From: Candidatus Mcinerneyibacteriota bacterium
GTDB taxonomy: Bacteria > AUK180 > JAQVHJ01
Direction of reading: 5' to 3'
DNA length: 5,904 nucleotides
Assembly: GCA_030630935.1 (NCBI GenBank)
Contig: DAOVMD010000216.1
Span: 1 to 5,904 of the forward strand
Positions 1 to 5,751 of the stretch are shown piece after piece. The number at the start of each line of letters is the position of its first letter. Position 1 is the stretch's first letter. Below the pieces are notes generated by a model that saw only the letters and a program-made list of their open reading frames with translations, was not told where the DNA came from and made no database searches. Both the position numbers and the translations under genes were made by a program.

Positions 1-44
1 CCTCCCGCTTTTAATTTGATAATATTATCAAAAAAAGCGGGGGG
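1..44. repeat. Long imperfect hairpin at the window edge
   Basis: Positions 1-12 (CCTCCCGCTTTT) pair with 33-44 (AAAAGCGGGGGG), with one G-T wobble. Inside them is a perfect 16-bp AT palindrome at 16-31 (TTGATAATATTATCAA), separated from the outer stem on the left side by a two-base AA bulge. The T-run lies inside the stem, not after it, so this is not a normal rho-independent terminator as read here. Alternatively, 1-12 could be the right half of a terminator whose left half lies outside the window, which cannot be decided from this sequence. Confidence 0.6.
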
Positions 45-94
45 AAGCAAGTAAAATTATATAAATATCGTATTATTCGATAAATAACAGGTTT

Positions 95-115
95 CTGTGA
101 ATAAACATTTCACAG
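95..115. repeat. Short inverted repeat (7-bp arms)
   Basis: CTGTGAA (95-101) and TTCACAG (109-115) are perfect inverted copies around a 7-base AT-rich spacer. This could be a small hairpin or an operator-like dyad. No gene starts nearby, so no regulatory role is supported. Confidence 0.4.
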
Positions 116-118
116 TAC

Positions 119-197
119 CGCATGATTATATGGGATAAGAAAATGAATAGATAAAATAATAATTCTTTATTTTAATGTTATTGTCTTCAATCATGCG
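119..197. repeat. 79-bp segment bounded by perfect 9-bp inverted repeats
   Basis: CGCATGATT (119-127) and AATCATGCG (189-197) are exact inverted copies that enclose 61 bases of almost pure AT DNA. The arms are much more GC-rich than what they enclose. The layout resembles a small non-coding element with terminal inverted repeats or a long-loop hairpin. No flanking target-site duplication was evident, so a mobile origin is unproven. Confidence 0.4.
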
Positions 198-320
198 CAA
201 GGCCAAACTGGACTGGTGTGAAGTTTTTTACTTTGGGAGAGTATCATCATTACGCATAACATTGGGGTTTCACCCCCTTTGATCATGTAATCTATGTTAA
301 AAACCTTCTCTTTTTCAGCG

Positions 321-347
321 GTGTGTTCAGTGTGATCAGTGGTTAAT
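321..347. repeat. Imperfect 9-bp tandem repeat (three units)
   Basis: The units are GTGTGTTCA (321-329), GTGTGATCA (330-338) and a decayed GTGGTTAAT (339-347). On the minus strand the block reads TTAACCAC then TGATCACAC then TGAACACAC. From general familiarity, this resembles the intergenic 'AACCACAGATNACACAGAT' tandem motif seen in many uncultured bacteria. The first two units differ at one position, which suggests slippage or duplication. Translating it gives the Thr/His/Asp/Glu-rich peptide of a spurious open frame. Confidence 0.55.
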
Positions 348-370
348 ATTTTTTCTTTTTGTTTTTTTAG

Positions 371-400
371 TTCTCGTAAGTTCTCTTTAGTTCTCCCGAT
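371..400. repeat. Imperfect 10-bp tandem repeat beginning TTCTC
   Basis: Three consecutive 10-base units start at 371, 381 and 391: TTCTCGTAAG, TTCTCTTTAG and TTCTCCCGAT. The preceding bases at 361-370 end in the same TTTAG as the middle unit. The third unit runs into the hairpin at 394-413. Similarity between units is modest beyond the shared TTCTC, so this is a low-confidence call. Confidence 0.35.
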
Positions 401-413
401 GAGAAAATCGGGA
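394..413. repeat. Perfect 7-bp stem hairpin
   Basis: TCCCGAT (394-400) and ATCGGGA (407-413) form a perfect stem with a six-base loop, GAGAAA. No U-tract follows on either strand: the plus side continues TCTCCTC and the minus side GAACTAAAGA. It is therefore unlikely to be a standard terminator, and more likely a small repeat or RNA hairpin within the intergenic mosaic. Confidence 0.45.
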
Positions 414-470
414 TCTCCTCTCTCTGTTCGTCGACCTGCTAAAGACATATTTATTTTTTTTCTTTTTTAT

Positions 471-491
471 CCCGTACATCCCGTACATCCC
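471..491. repeat. Perfect 9-bp tandem repeat CCCGTACAT
   Basis: CCCGTACAT occurs twice in a row (471-479 and 480-488), followed by CCC, the start of a third unit that then diverges (CCCTGTT). On the minus strand it reads GGGATGTACGGGATGTACGGG in consecutive units. It resembles the GGGATGTACAGGATGTACAGGG-type motif that, to my knowledge, recurs between genes in many environmental bacterial genomes. It encodes the Met-Tyr-Gly repeat in a spurious frame. Confidence 0.6.
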
Positions 492-500
492 TGTTAAAAA

Positions 501-545
501 AATCTTTTTTTTCTTTTGTTGTTCTTTTTCTTTGTTTTTCTTTTC
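501..545. repeat. Pyrimidine-rich low-complexity tract
   Basis: The plus strand is almost entirely T and C with isolated G's, and the minus strand is correspondingly purine-rich and dominated by A. A similar but shorter tract lies at 348-370 and another at 450-470. These runs produce the Lys/Glu/Gln-rich peptides of the false open frames. They may mark sites of slippage or of A-rich transcript tails. Confidence 0.5.
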
Positions 546-580
546 ATACGGGAGGATTAGGTTCATATGGTCAGGACTCT

Positions 581-600
581 GCATGCCGTGCCCCTACACC
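581..600. repeat. REP-like GGGGCACGGCATGC half-palindrome
   Basis: GCATGCCGTGCCCCTAC is the right half of a palindrome of the form GTAGGGGCACGGCATGC and its complement, a mini-repeat type I recognise as common between genes in diverse bacteria. The central GCATGC (581-586) is intact. The left arm at about 567-580 matches the expected mirror only patchily, so the element is either decayed or a single-arm form. Identification is by pattern memory, not by a search. Confidence 0.5.
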
Positions 601-635
601 GTTTGGGATACAATGCTTTAGTTTTGTAAATAAAT

Positions 636-667
636 GAGATTGCCGCGCCCTTCAGCCTCGCAATGAC
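636..667. repeat. REP-like GTCATTGCGAG...GCAATCTC intergenic element
   Basis: On the minus strand this starts GTCATTGCGAGGCTGAAGGG and ends CGCGGCAATCTC. The outer GTCATTGCGAG and GCAATCTC blocks match a very widespread short interspersed repeat of bacterial genomes, in which ATTGC and GCAAT form the base of an imperfect stem. It is sharply more GC-rich than its surroundings. It begins 18 bases past the transporter's stop codon, a usual position for such elements, where they can stabilise or end the transcript. Confidence 0.7.
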
Positions 668-685
668 ATTCAGTCGTTTTTATAT

Positions 686-1558
686 TTATCCTGTAATATT
701 CAACAGAATTACTCCGAGAATAATCAATAAAATGAATATAATTTGTTTAAAATTTATTTTTTCCTTCAAGAAAAGCATTGAGAAAATCAATGTAACCCCT
801 GGATAAATGGATACGATAGGTGCCAGAATTGCAATACGATAGAATTGAACAGAAAAATAAAATGAGAAGGATGCTGTCCCAACTACACAGACTGATAAAA
901 TCCCAATTAAAATTCCTAATTTATAATCCTTTGTAAATTGAATCTTTTTCGTTCTATCCAATTTAATAAATCCGTAAAGTGGGAAGAATATAAATGCAAT
1001 TATTCCAAAAACCACCAAAGTATTAATCTCACCTGCTAGACTTACTGCTTTCTTTGAAAATAATCCCCAGGCACCCCAGCAAATTGCTGCTAATAAAGGA
1101 AATAAAATGCCCTTCCAGTTAAAGACTTTCTTTTCCTTTCCATTATTATTTTTCAGCTGTGAAAGATTTAAACTTACAATCCCGAATATTATGAAAACTA
1201 TCCCTCCTATCTCAATTAATGTAATTCTCTCTTTTAAAAATATCATGGATAATAATACTGTAACTAATGCATAAGCAGAAGATATTGCAGTTACAATTGA
1301 AGCATTCCCAACCTTTAATGCTTCATAAAAAAAGATAAATCCAATCAAAGACGACACGCCTGCAAAGACCGCCCAAATTATATTCCCATCTATCGGTCTA
1401 TCATGGAATATGACATATATTATACTATATAGTATAAATATCACACAGCCATGTATAAAAAATAAATGTGGAAGCGGGATTCGTTTCAGGGCTGATTTTT
1501 GAAAGACAGGGGAAAGACCGTAGAAGAAGATGGCCATGATTGGGAAAATTATGTTCAT
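686..1558 (-). CDS. EamA/DMT-superfamily membrane transporter (substrate unknown)
   Basis: This 290-residue inner-membrane protein belongs to the drug/metabolite transporter superfamily. It has the usual length for the family and shows ten hydrophobic segments at roughly 2-20, 31-51, 61-80, 85-107, 114-131, 150-169, 178-198, 214-234, 243-264 and 273-289. It consists of two EamA repeats. Each ends with the hallmark helix and Lys-Glu: residues 91-112 (AISSAY...FLKERI) and 246-268 (APIVSIYP...FLKEKI). A polar loop at 132-148 (QLKNNNGKEKK) joins the two halves. Family members export or import amino acids, nucleotides, sugars or other small metabolites, and sequence alone does not give the substrate. 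The start is supported by AAAGG four bases upstream. It is the last gene of the apparent operon, 54 bases after the racemase fusion, so a role with alanine or cell-wall precursors is possible but is only an inference from position. No frameshift or truncation is seen. Confidence 0.9.
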   Translation of the reverse strand: MNIIFPIMAIFFYGLSPVFQKSALKRIPLPHLFFIHGCVIFILYSIIYVIFHDRPIDGNIIWAVFAGVSSLIGFIFFYEALKVGNASIVTAISSAYALVTVLLSMIFLKERITLIEIGGIVFIIFGIVSLNLSQLKNNNGKEKKVFNWKGILFPLLAAICWGAWGLFSKKAVSLAGEINTLVVFGIIAFIFFPLYGFIKLDRTKKIQFTKDYKLGILIGILSVCVVGTASFSFYFSVQFYRIAILAPIVSIYPGVTLIFSMLFLKEKINFKQIIFILLIILGVILLNITG

Positions 1559-1562
1559 TTTA

Positions 1563-1567
1563 CCTTT
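1563..1567 (-). promoter_or_regulatory. Ribosome-binding site of the transporter gene
   Basis: The minus strand reads AATAAAGGTAAA directly before the ATG. AAAGG is a partial Shine-Dalgarno match with a short four-base spacer. It supports the ATG at 1558 as the start. Confidence 0.5.
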
Positions 1568-1612
1568 ATTAATAAACTGCTAAGCAGAATTTAAGGATTT
1601 CATAAATAGTAT

Positions 1613-3520
1613 TTAAGTCCAATATATCAAGAGACCGCTATTAGGGAAAATCCAGTCTTTTTCGTTTGTAGAAATATGAATCTTATCCTTTTTATATTTA
1701 ATAACGGGGTACCTGATTTTTCCTGCAAAGAACGGAAAGATTTTTGGCGTTTTAATTTTTATTTTCGAATAATCAAATAAAATTTCAAGTCCTTTAGTAG
1801 GATGGATAATATAAACCGGGAATTCCTTTTTATCTTTTGGATGAATTGTATCAAACTCCAGGTAAAATTCCACGGGTTGATTCAGTAGGTTCATTTTTTC
1901 GGGGATTTCCATATTAAACTCAAGACCTCTTTTAGTTTTTATTTTCTCAACTAATTTTAGTTTATGATTATTGATTTTAACCTGTTTAAGTTTAAAGTCC
2001 TCGAAATCGAAAATTCTTTTTTTCTCGAGCAGCCACCTATACTCTACTGTTGGATCCCTAAACAGCTGCTCAAGTTTTCGTTCGGTATTAGTACATGCGA
2101 TTTTAAATTTGGAATTTGTAAAGACTTTTTCATATTTAATTATAATCCTGGCATTATAGAAATTCTTCAATTTTTTATTATCTGAGAATGCAATTTTATA
2201 ATAGAATTTATTTCTAAAGCTCATAGGTTCATCATTAACACTGAAGATTGATTGAAATAGACCGTGGAATAAAGAGTTCCCCACTTCCTCATTTAACCTT
2301 AGCTGGAGTGAATGTTTAATTATTTCGTCTAACTTATCTTTTGTAATTAGGTTATTTGTAATATCCTTCCTTTTAAGAATCGGACGAAACTTTTGGATTT
2401 TTTTCTGATTAATATAAATTCTTGGAGCCCGTTTTCCAACTGAACAGAGGACATAATAGTTCAGAGTTCCGGCTTTTTTTGCAATATCCTCTGCAGTAAT
2501 TTTCTGTTTTCCTGACTGTCCTATTAAAGTCACTTTGTCACCAACCTTAACAGAGTTATCCTCACCCAGATCAACCATTGTTAAATCCATTGTAACGCGC
2601 CCCACTATCGGGAACCTTTTTCCATTTATGAGGACTTCACCATTATTTGACAGGAGGAAATCATACCCATCCCCGTAACCTATTGGGAGGATTGCAATAT
2701 TTGTATTCTTCTTCACTTTAAATGTCCGGTTATAGGATACTGTTTGATTTTTTTTAAATCTTTTTATAAGAATAACCTGGGTTTTAAATGTCATTACAGG
2801 TTTTACTTTGATTTTATTTTTTAGTTCAGGTCCCGGGTATTCGCCATAAGAAAGGATTCCGGCTCTGACCATATTAAAATGAGACGATGGGTAATTTATT
2901 ATCCCACCTGAATTTGCCATATGAATAAGTGGAATCTTTACTCCGTTTTTCTTTAAATTTTTAATTAATTTTATAAATTTCTTAATCTGGTTCCCGGAAA
3001 AATCATCATTTGAAATCTCTGAATTTGGAAAATGAGAGAAGATACCTTCGATGGAGATATTTTTAAATTTGGCTATTTTAAAAATTTCTTTTTCAGCATT
3101 ATCAATTTCAAAACCTGTCCTCCCCATTCCCGTATCAATTTCAATATGAATATTCAGGGTATTATTTAATTTTTCTAATTTTCTATTCATTTTCCCTGCA
3201 AATTTCACTGATGACACAGCGGGAGTAAGTTGATACTTAATAATATCATCAATCTCATCAAAAGTTGATGGGCTCAAAATAATAATAGGAGAAGATATCT
3301 CCCCTAACCTCAACTGTATTCCTTCATCGGCATTTGCAACACCTAAGTATGAGATGTTGTTATTCAATGCGATTCTTGAAACTTCAATCGCACCATGACC
3401 ATAAGCATCTGCTTTTACAACCTGGAGATATTTAGTTTTTGAGTTAAGGAATTTTTGAATTGAATGGATATTTTCTGTTAACCTTTTAATATCTATTTCA
3501 GCCCAACTGCGATATTTCAT
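1613..3520 (-). CDS. alr: Alanine racemase with a ~255-residue C-terminal extension of unknown function
   Basis: The N-terminal part is a PLP-dependent alanine racemase (L-alanine to D-alanine for peptidoglycan, cytoplasmic). Residues 1-370 span the whole enzyme: WAEID at 6-10, the PLP lysine K36 in VVKADAYGHG, TGMGRTGF with R134, SHF with H163, MANSGG with N203/S204, R219, the catalytic tyrosine Y263 in VSYNRTF, GYGDGY with Y282, M311-D312, and the C-terminal LCSVGKRAPRIY. Two changes are notable: E127 sits where the Geobacillus enzyme has its carbamylated lysine, and N264 replaces the usual glycine after the catalytic tyrosine.

Ordinary alanine racemases end near residue 370, but this frame continues to 635. 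The extension has a helical start (about 393-425), then mostly beta-like segments rich in Phe, Ile and Lys, ending with TKGLEILFDYS (575-585) and WIFPNSGLLIYW (623-634). I do not recognise it, and it shows no membrane helices. The gene lies 15 bases after the TPR stop with no good Shine-Dalgarno. The racemase call is firm; the role of the extension is open. Confidence 0.93.
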   Translation of the reverse strand: MKYRSWAEIDIKRLTENIHSIQKFLNSKTKYLQVVKADAYGHGAIEVSRIALNNNISYLGVANADEGIQLRLGEISSPIIILSPSTFDEIDDIIKYQLTPAVSSVKFAGKMNRKLEKLNNTLNIHIEIDTGMGRTGFEIDNAEKEIFKIAKFKNISIEGIFSHFPNSEISNDDFSGNQIKKFIKLIKNLKKNGVKIPLIHMANSGGIINYPSSHFNMVRAGILSYGEYPGPELKNKIKVKPVMTFKTQVILIKRFKKNQTVSYNRTFKVKKNTNIAILPIGYGDGYDFLLSNNGEVLINGKRFPIVGRVTMDLTMVDLGEDNSVKVGDKVTLIGQSGKQKITAEDIAKKAGTLNYYVLCSVGKRAPRIYINQKKIQKFRPILKRKDITNNLITKDKLDEIIKHSLQLRLNEEVGNSLFHGLFQSIFSVNDEPMSFRNKFYYKIAFSDNKKLKNFYNARIIIKYEKVFTNSKFKIACTNTERKLEQLFRDPTVEYRWLLEKKRIFDFEDFKLKQVKINNHKLKLVEKIKTKRGLEFNMEIPEKMNLLNQPVEFYLEFDTIHPKDKKEFPVYIIHPTKGLEILFDYSKIKIKTPKIFPFFAGKIRYPVIKYKKDKIHISTNEKDWIFPNSGLLIYWT

Positions 3521-3535
3521 TTAAAGACCGTTCTG

Positions 3536-5686
3536 TCAGGGCTGTGAGGTTCGGTTTATCTTCTTGCCGAGAATTGCTAATTTCTTACCTACACTCCTGA
3601 AATTAAAATCCTGTTTAAAGACTTCATTATACCATTTAATCGCATCAGTAAGGTTCCCGATTCGTTCATAGATTTTTGCAAGTTCATACTTTAAAGGTAG
3701 GAAATCCTTTGACGAATAACCTGGTCTTTTTAAACCTTCTAACAGCCACTCGATTGACTGGTCAAAAAGATTTTGATCCTCATATGTCTGCGCAATCAAT
3801 TCAAAACTGGGTAAGGCATATTGTTTATCAACTAAAGATAACTTGAGTTGTTCAATAGCCTGATCATATAATCCCATCTCTTTAAAAGCAATTCCAAGGT
3901 TAAAGTTAGAATAGTAATCCCCTTCTTCGATGACTTCCAGGGCCCTCTTCTCAAAAGTTTCAATTAAGTTCAGTTCTGCTAATTTTTCTTTTGCTTTAAT
4001 AAAATTTGGGTATACATTGAGGATTTTATTATAAACTTCCTTTGCTTCTTTAACACTCCCATCCTTCAGGTATTTATCACCGTCTTTAATATAATCCTCT
4101 ATTAATTCCAGTGTTTTCTCATCATATAAATCAGATGTAGTCTCTTTAACTGCTTGCTTTTCCGCCTTGATAGATTCCAGGAGACTGGTTACTTGCTTAT
4201 ATGCATAAACAGATCTTTGGAAATCATTAACTTTTGCAAATAATCCAGCAGCTTTTTCATAATTAGAAATTGAATCATTAAATTTATCCATCCCAACTAA
4301 GATCTCCGCTTTAATGATATAGTAATCAGGATAGTCCCTATCATGCTGGATCATTAAATCAACCAATTGAATGGCTTCATCAAAGTTATTATTTTGAATA
4401 GCATTCTTGATCTGTCTGTATTTCTCTTTTTCTTCCGGGGTTCGGCAGCGAGGTGACATACTGATTTCAGTGACCGGTTCTTCTTGTTTATCAGGAATCA
4501 CATCAACCTGCACTTCAGGAGTAATCCCTGCTTTAATCTGTCCCAATTTTTTTGCTAAATCAGAGTGACCAGGACTAATCTGAAGAATCTTCTGACCAAT
4601 CTCAATCGCATTTTCAAATAACTGCTCCTTAATATAAAAATTAAAGCACTTCTCATATTTCGTAACTGCTTCTTCAATATTACCAAGACCTAACAACAGG
4701 TCTCCCCAGTTTTCAAGGATGTAAAGGTTCTCCGGGTGAATAGTCAGAATCTTACTAAAAAGTTGGAATATCTCAATATATCGATTCATCTCCCTGAATC
4801 CTTCAAAAGCATGAAGATATTTCTCAAGAGCATCGTAAAAAAGTTTTTTCTTCATAAAAACATCCCCAATACTCTCTAACAGTTTGGGTTCTCCAGGTTC
4901 TATCTTCTCTGCTTCATTATAAAAATGCATCGCCTTGGAGTAATCTCCTTTATTACATAATGCCTGACCAATACCAATTAAAGCCTCAAAAAATGTTGGA
5001 AGTACTTCCAAGGCTTTTTGGAACTGGGTTATCGACTGGTCAAATTCACCCTTCGCATTTAAAATAATCCCAAAACCATAATATAATTCAGGGATATCAT
5101 CACCAAAAGACTGCATTGCACTGAGAGCTCTTTCTGCTCCGGGAAAATTCTTTTTTGAACTCAATTTCTGAATCGCAGAGATATAAGCTCTAAGTGAATG
5201 CGTAATATAACCATCTAATTTATAGCACTCCGCCATTAGAAGATCGATATCAATATTTTCAGGCTGAAGATTTTTTGCCTTCTCCAGTAAGTTAAGAGCA
5301 CTTTTCGTTTTACCCTGATCCATGTAAAAATTATGACCATTAATGTAAAGATCAACTGCAGTCACCAGATTTCCGAGTGACGCTTCGACTTCTGCGAGCA
5401 TAGAATGAATCGCTGGATTATCTTTTTGTAAATTCATTAGCAAACGTAAGGTTACCTTTGCATCAATGAAACTTGCCTTTGATATTTGTAACCGGGCTAA
5501 TTTTGTATAAATCCCAATCGCTTCCTGTTTGTTTTCCAGTTTCAAATAAGATTCTGCTAAACTTGATAATACGGTATCATCCTTATCATGATCTTCAAGG
5601 AACTTATTGAAAAACTTAACCGCCTTCTTAAAATTCCCAGCTTTAAAAGCTTCAGTGCCTTTTAATTTTAATTTGAAATCAGTCAT
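3536..5686 (-). CDS. Tetratricopeptide-repeat (TPR) scaffold protein
   Basis: This 716-residue protein is composed almost wholly of TPR helix pairs. It has no signal peptide or membrane segment, so it is probably cytoplasmic and binds other proteins. Three blocks can be seen. A long N-terminal array covers about 3-386, with clear units such as 8-31, 199-230 (YYGFGIILNAKGEFDQSI) and 233-264. An acidic, proline-containing linker at about 388-418 follows. Further repeats cover about 420-505 and 527-700. The C-terminal unit NFNLGIAFKEMGLYDQAIEQ (594-613) resembles the conserved last module of large TPR proteins in deltaproteobacteria-like genomes, from memory of the family.

The start at 5686 is preferred over an in-frame ATG 33 codons upstream (5785). 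It has a TGGAGT Shine-Dalgarno ten bases away, and the promoter at 5723-5751 would lie inside the longer version. The upstream ATG has no ribosome-binding site. It is the first gene of the operon. Its partner is unknown, and coupling to the racemase is inferred only from adjacency. Confidence 0.88.
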   Translation of the reverse strand: MTDFKLKLKGTEAFKAGNFKKAVKFFNKFLEDHDKDDTVLSSLAESYLKLENKQEAIGIYTKLARLQISKASFIDAKVTLRLLMNLQKDNPAIHSMLAEVEASLGNLVTAVDLYINGHNFYMDQGKTKSALNLLEKAKNLQPENIDIDLLMAECYKLDGYITHSLRAYISAIQKLSSKKNFPGAERALSAMQSFGDDIPELYYGFGIILNAKGEFDQSITQFQKALEVLPTFFEALIGIGQALCNKGDYSKAMHFYNEAEKIEPGEPKLLESIGDVFMKKKLFYDALEKYLHAFEGFREMNRYIEIFQLFSKILTIHPENLYILENWGDLLLGLGNIEEAVTKYEKCFNFYIKEQLFENAIEIGQKILQISPGHSDLAKKLGQIKAGITPEVQVDVIPDKQEEPVTEISMSPRCRTPEEKEKYRQIKNAIQNNNFDEAIQLVDLMIQHDRDYPDYYIIKAEILVGMDKFNDSISNYEKAAGLFAKVNDFQRSVYAYKQVTSLLESIKAEKQAVKETTSDLYDEKTLELIEDYIKDGDKYLKDGSVKEAKEVYNKILNVYPNFIKAKEKLAELNLIETFEKRALEVIEEGDYYSNFNLGIAFKEMGLYDQAIEQLKLSLVDKQYALPSFELIAQTYEDQNLFDQSIEWLLEGLKRPGYSSKDFLPLKYELAKIYERIGNLTDAIKWYNEVFKQDFNFRSVGKKLAILGKKINRTSQP

Positions 5687-5696
5687 CTTAATTTTT

Positions 5697-5702
5697 ACTC
5701 CA
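5697..5702 (-). promoter_or_regulatory. Shine-Dalgarno of the TPR gene (decides its start)
   Basis: The minus strand has TGGAGT, with ten bases between it and the ATG at 5686. It is the best ribosome-binding site in the window. It favours the 716-residue form over the 749-residue form. Confidence 0.75.
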
Positions 5703-5722
5703 TATTTATAAAATATAAAAGT

Positions 5723-5751
5723 ATTATAACATATTGTATTTTTTATTTCAA
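5723..5751 (-). promoter_or_regulatory. Sigma-70 type promoter of the operon
   Basis: Reading the minus strand, TTGAAA (-35, complement of 5746-5751) is followed by exactly 17 bases and then TATAAT (-10, complement of 5723-5728). The -35 matches the consensus TTGACA at five of six positions and the -10 is perfect. Transcription would begin near 5716, giving a leader of about 30 bases that contains the Shine-Dalgarno. No other promoter of this quality was seen before the second or third gene. No operator dyad overlapping it was evident. Confidence 0.8.

Larger units (their letters stand above)
1..685. other. Gene-free, repeat-rich intergenic region downstream of the operon
   Basis: No frame here looks like a protein family. 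The two short open frames on the minus strand (191-448 and 387-584) overlap each other in different frames. They are made of low-complexity lysine/glutamate stretches and translated tandem repeats, and neither has a ribosome-binding site. The stretch instead contains inverted repeats (1-44, 95-115, 119-197, 394-413), 9-10-bp tandems (321-347, 371-400, 471-491), long pyrimidine-rich runs (about 348-370 and 450-545) and two REP-like elements (581-600, 636-667). It lies downstream of the three-gene operon, so it may hold the transcript end. I see no classical intrinsic terminator with a U-tract directly after the last stop codon. Confidence 0.75.

Noticed and set aside
264-280. GGGG...CCCC hairpin as a terminator
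   Set aside because: The stem is only four pairs and the T-run that follows is three bases long; no plus-strand gene precedes it.
191-448. An 85-codon minus-strand open frame
   Set aside because: It is made of intergenic repeats (the 9-bp tandem at 321-347, the hairpin at 394-413), has no Shine-Dalgarno, overlaps another spurious frame, and its peptide looks like translated repeat sequence, not a folded protein.
321-491. A CRISPR array from the spaced short repeats
   Set aside because: The repeats are 9-10 bp, directly tandem or of different sequence, with no constant spacer length and no cas genes nearby.
387-584. A 65-codon minus-strand open frame
   Set aside because: It is dominated by Lys/Glu/Gln runs from the pyrimidine-rich tracts and a Met-Tyr-Gly repeat from the CCCGTACAT tandem; there is no ribosome-binding site and no family resemblance.
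1577-1588. A small hairpin (CTGC...GCAG) between the racemase and the transporter as a terminator
   Set aside because: The stem is only four pairs with a three-base loop and the following T's are interrupted; it is too weak to call.
1603-1630. A possible extra promoter before the transporter (TTGATA, 16 bases, TATTTA on the minus strand)
   Set aside because: The -35 is good but the -10 matches only three of six consensus positions, which is expected by chance in DNA this AT-rich.
1964-2185. Plus-strand open frames of 73 and 62 codons
   Set aside because: Both lie antisense inside the C-terminal part of the racemase fusion, in low-complexity AT-rich codons; they are shadows of the real gene.
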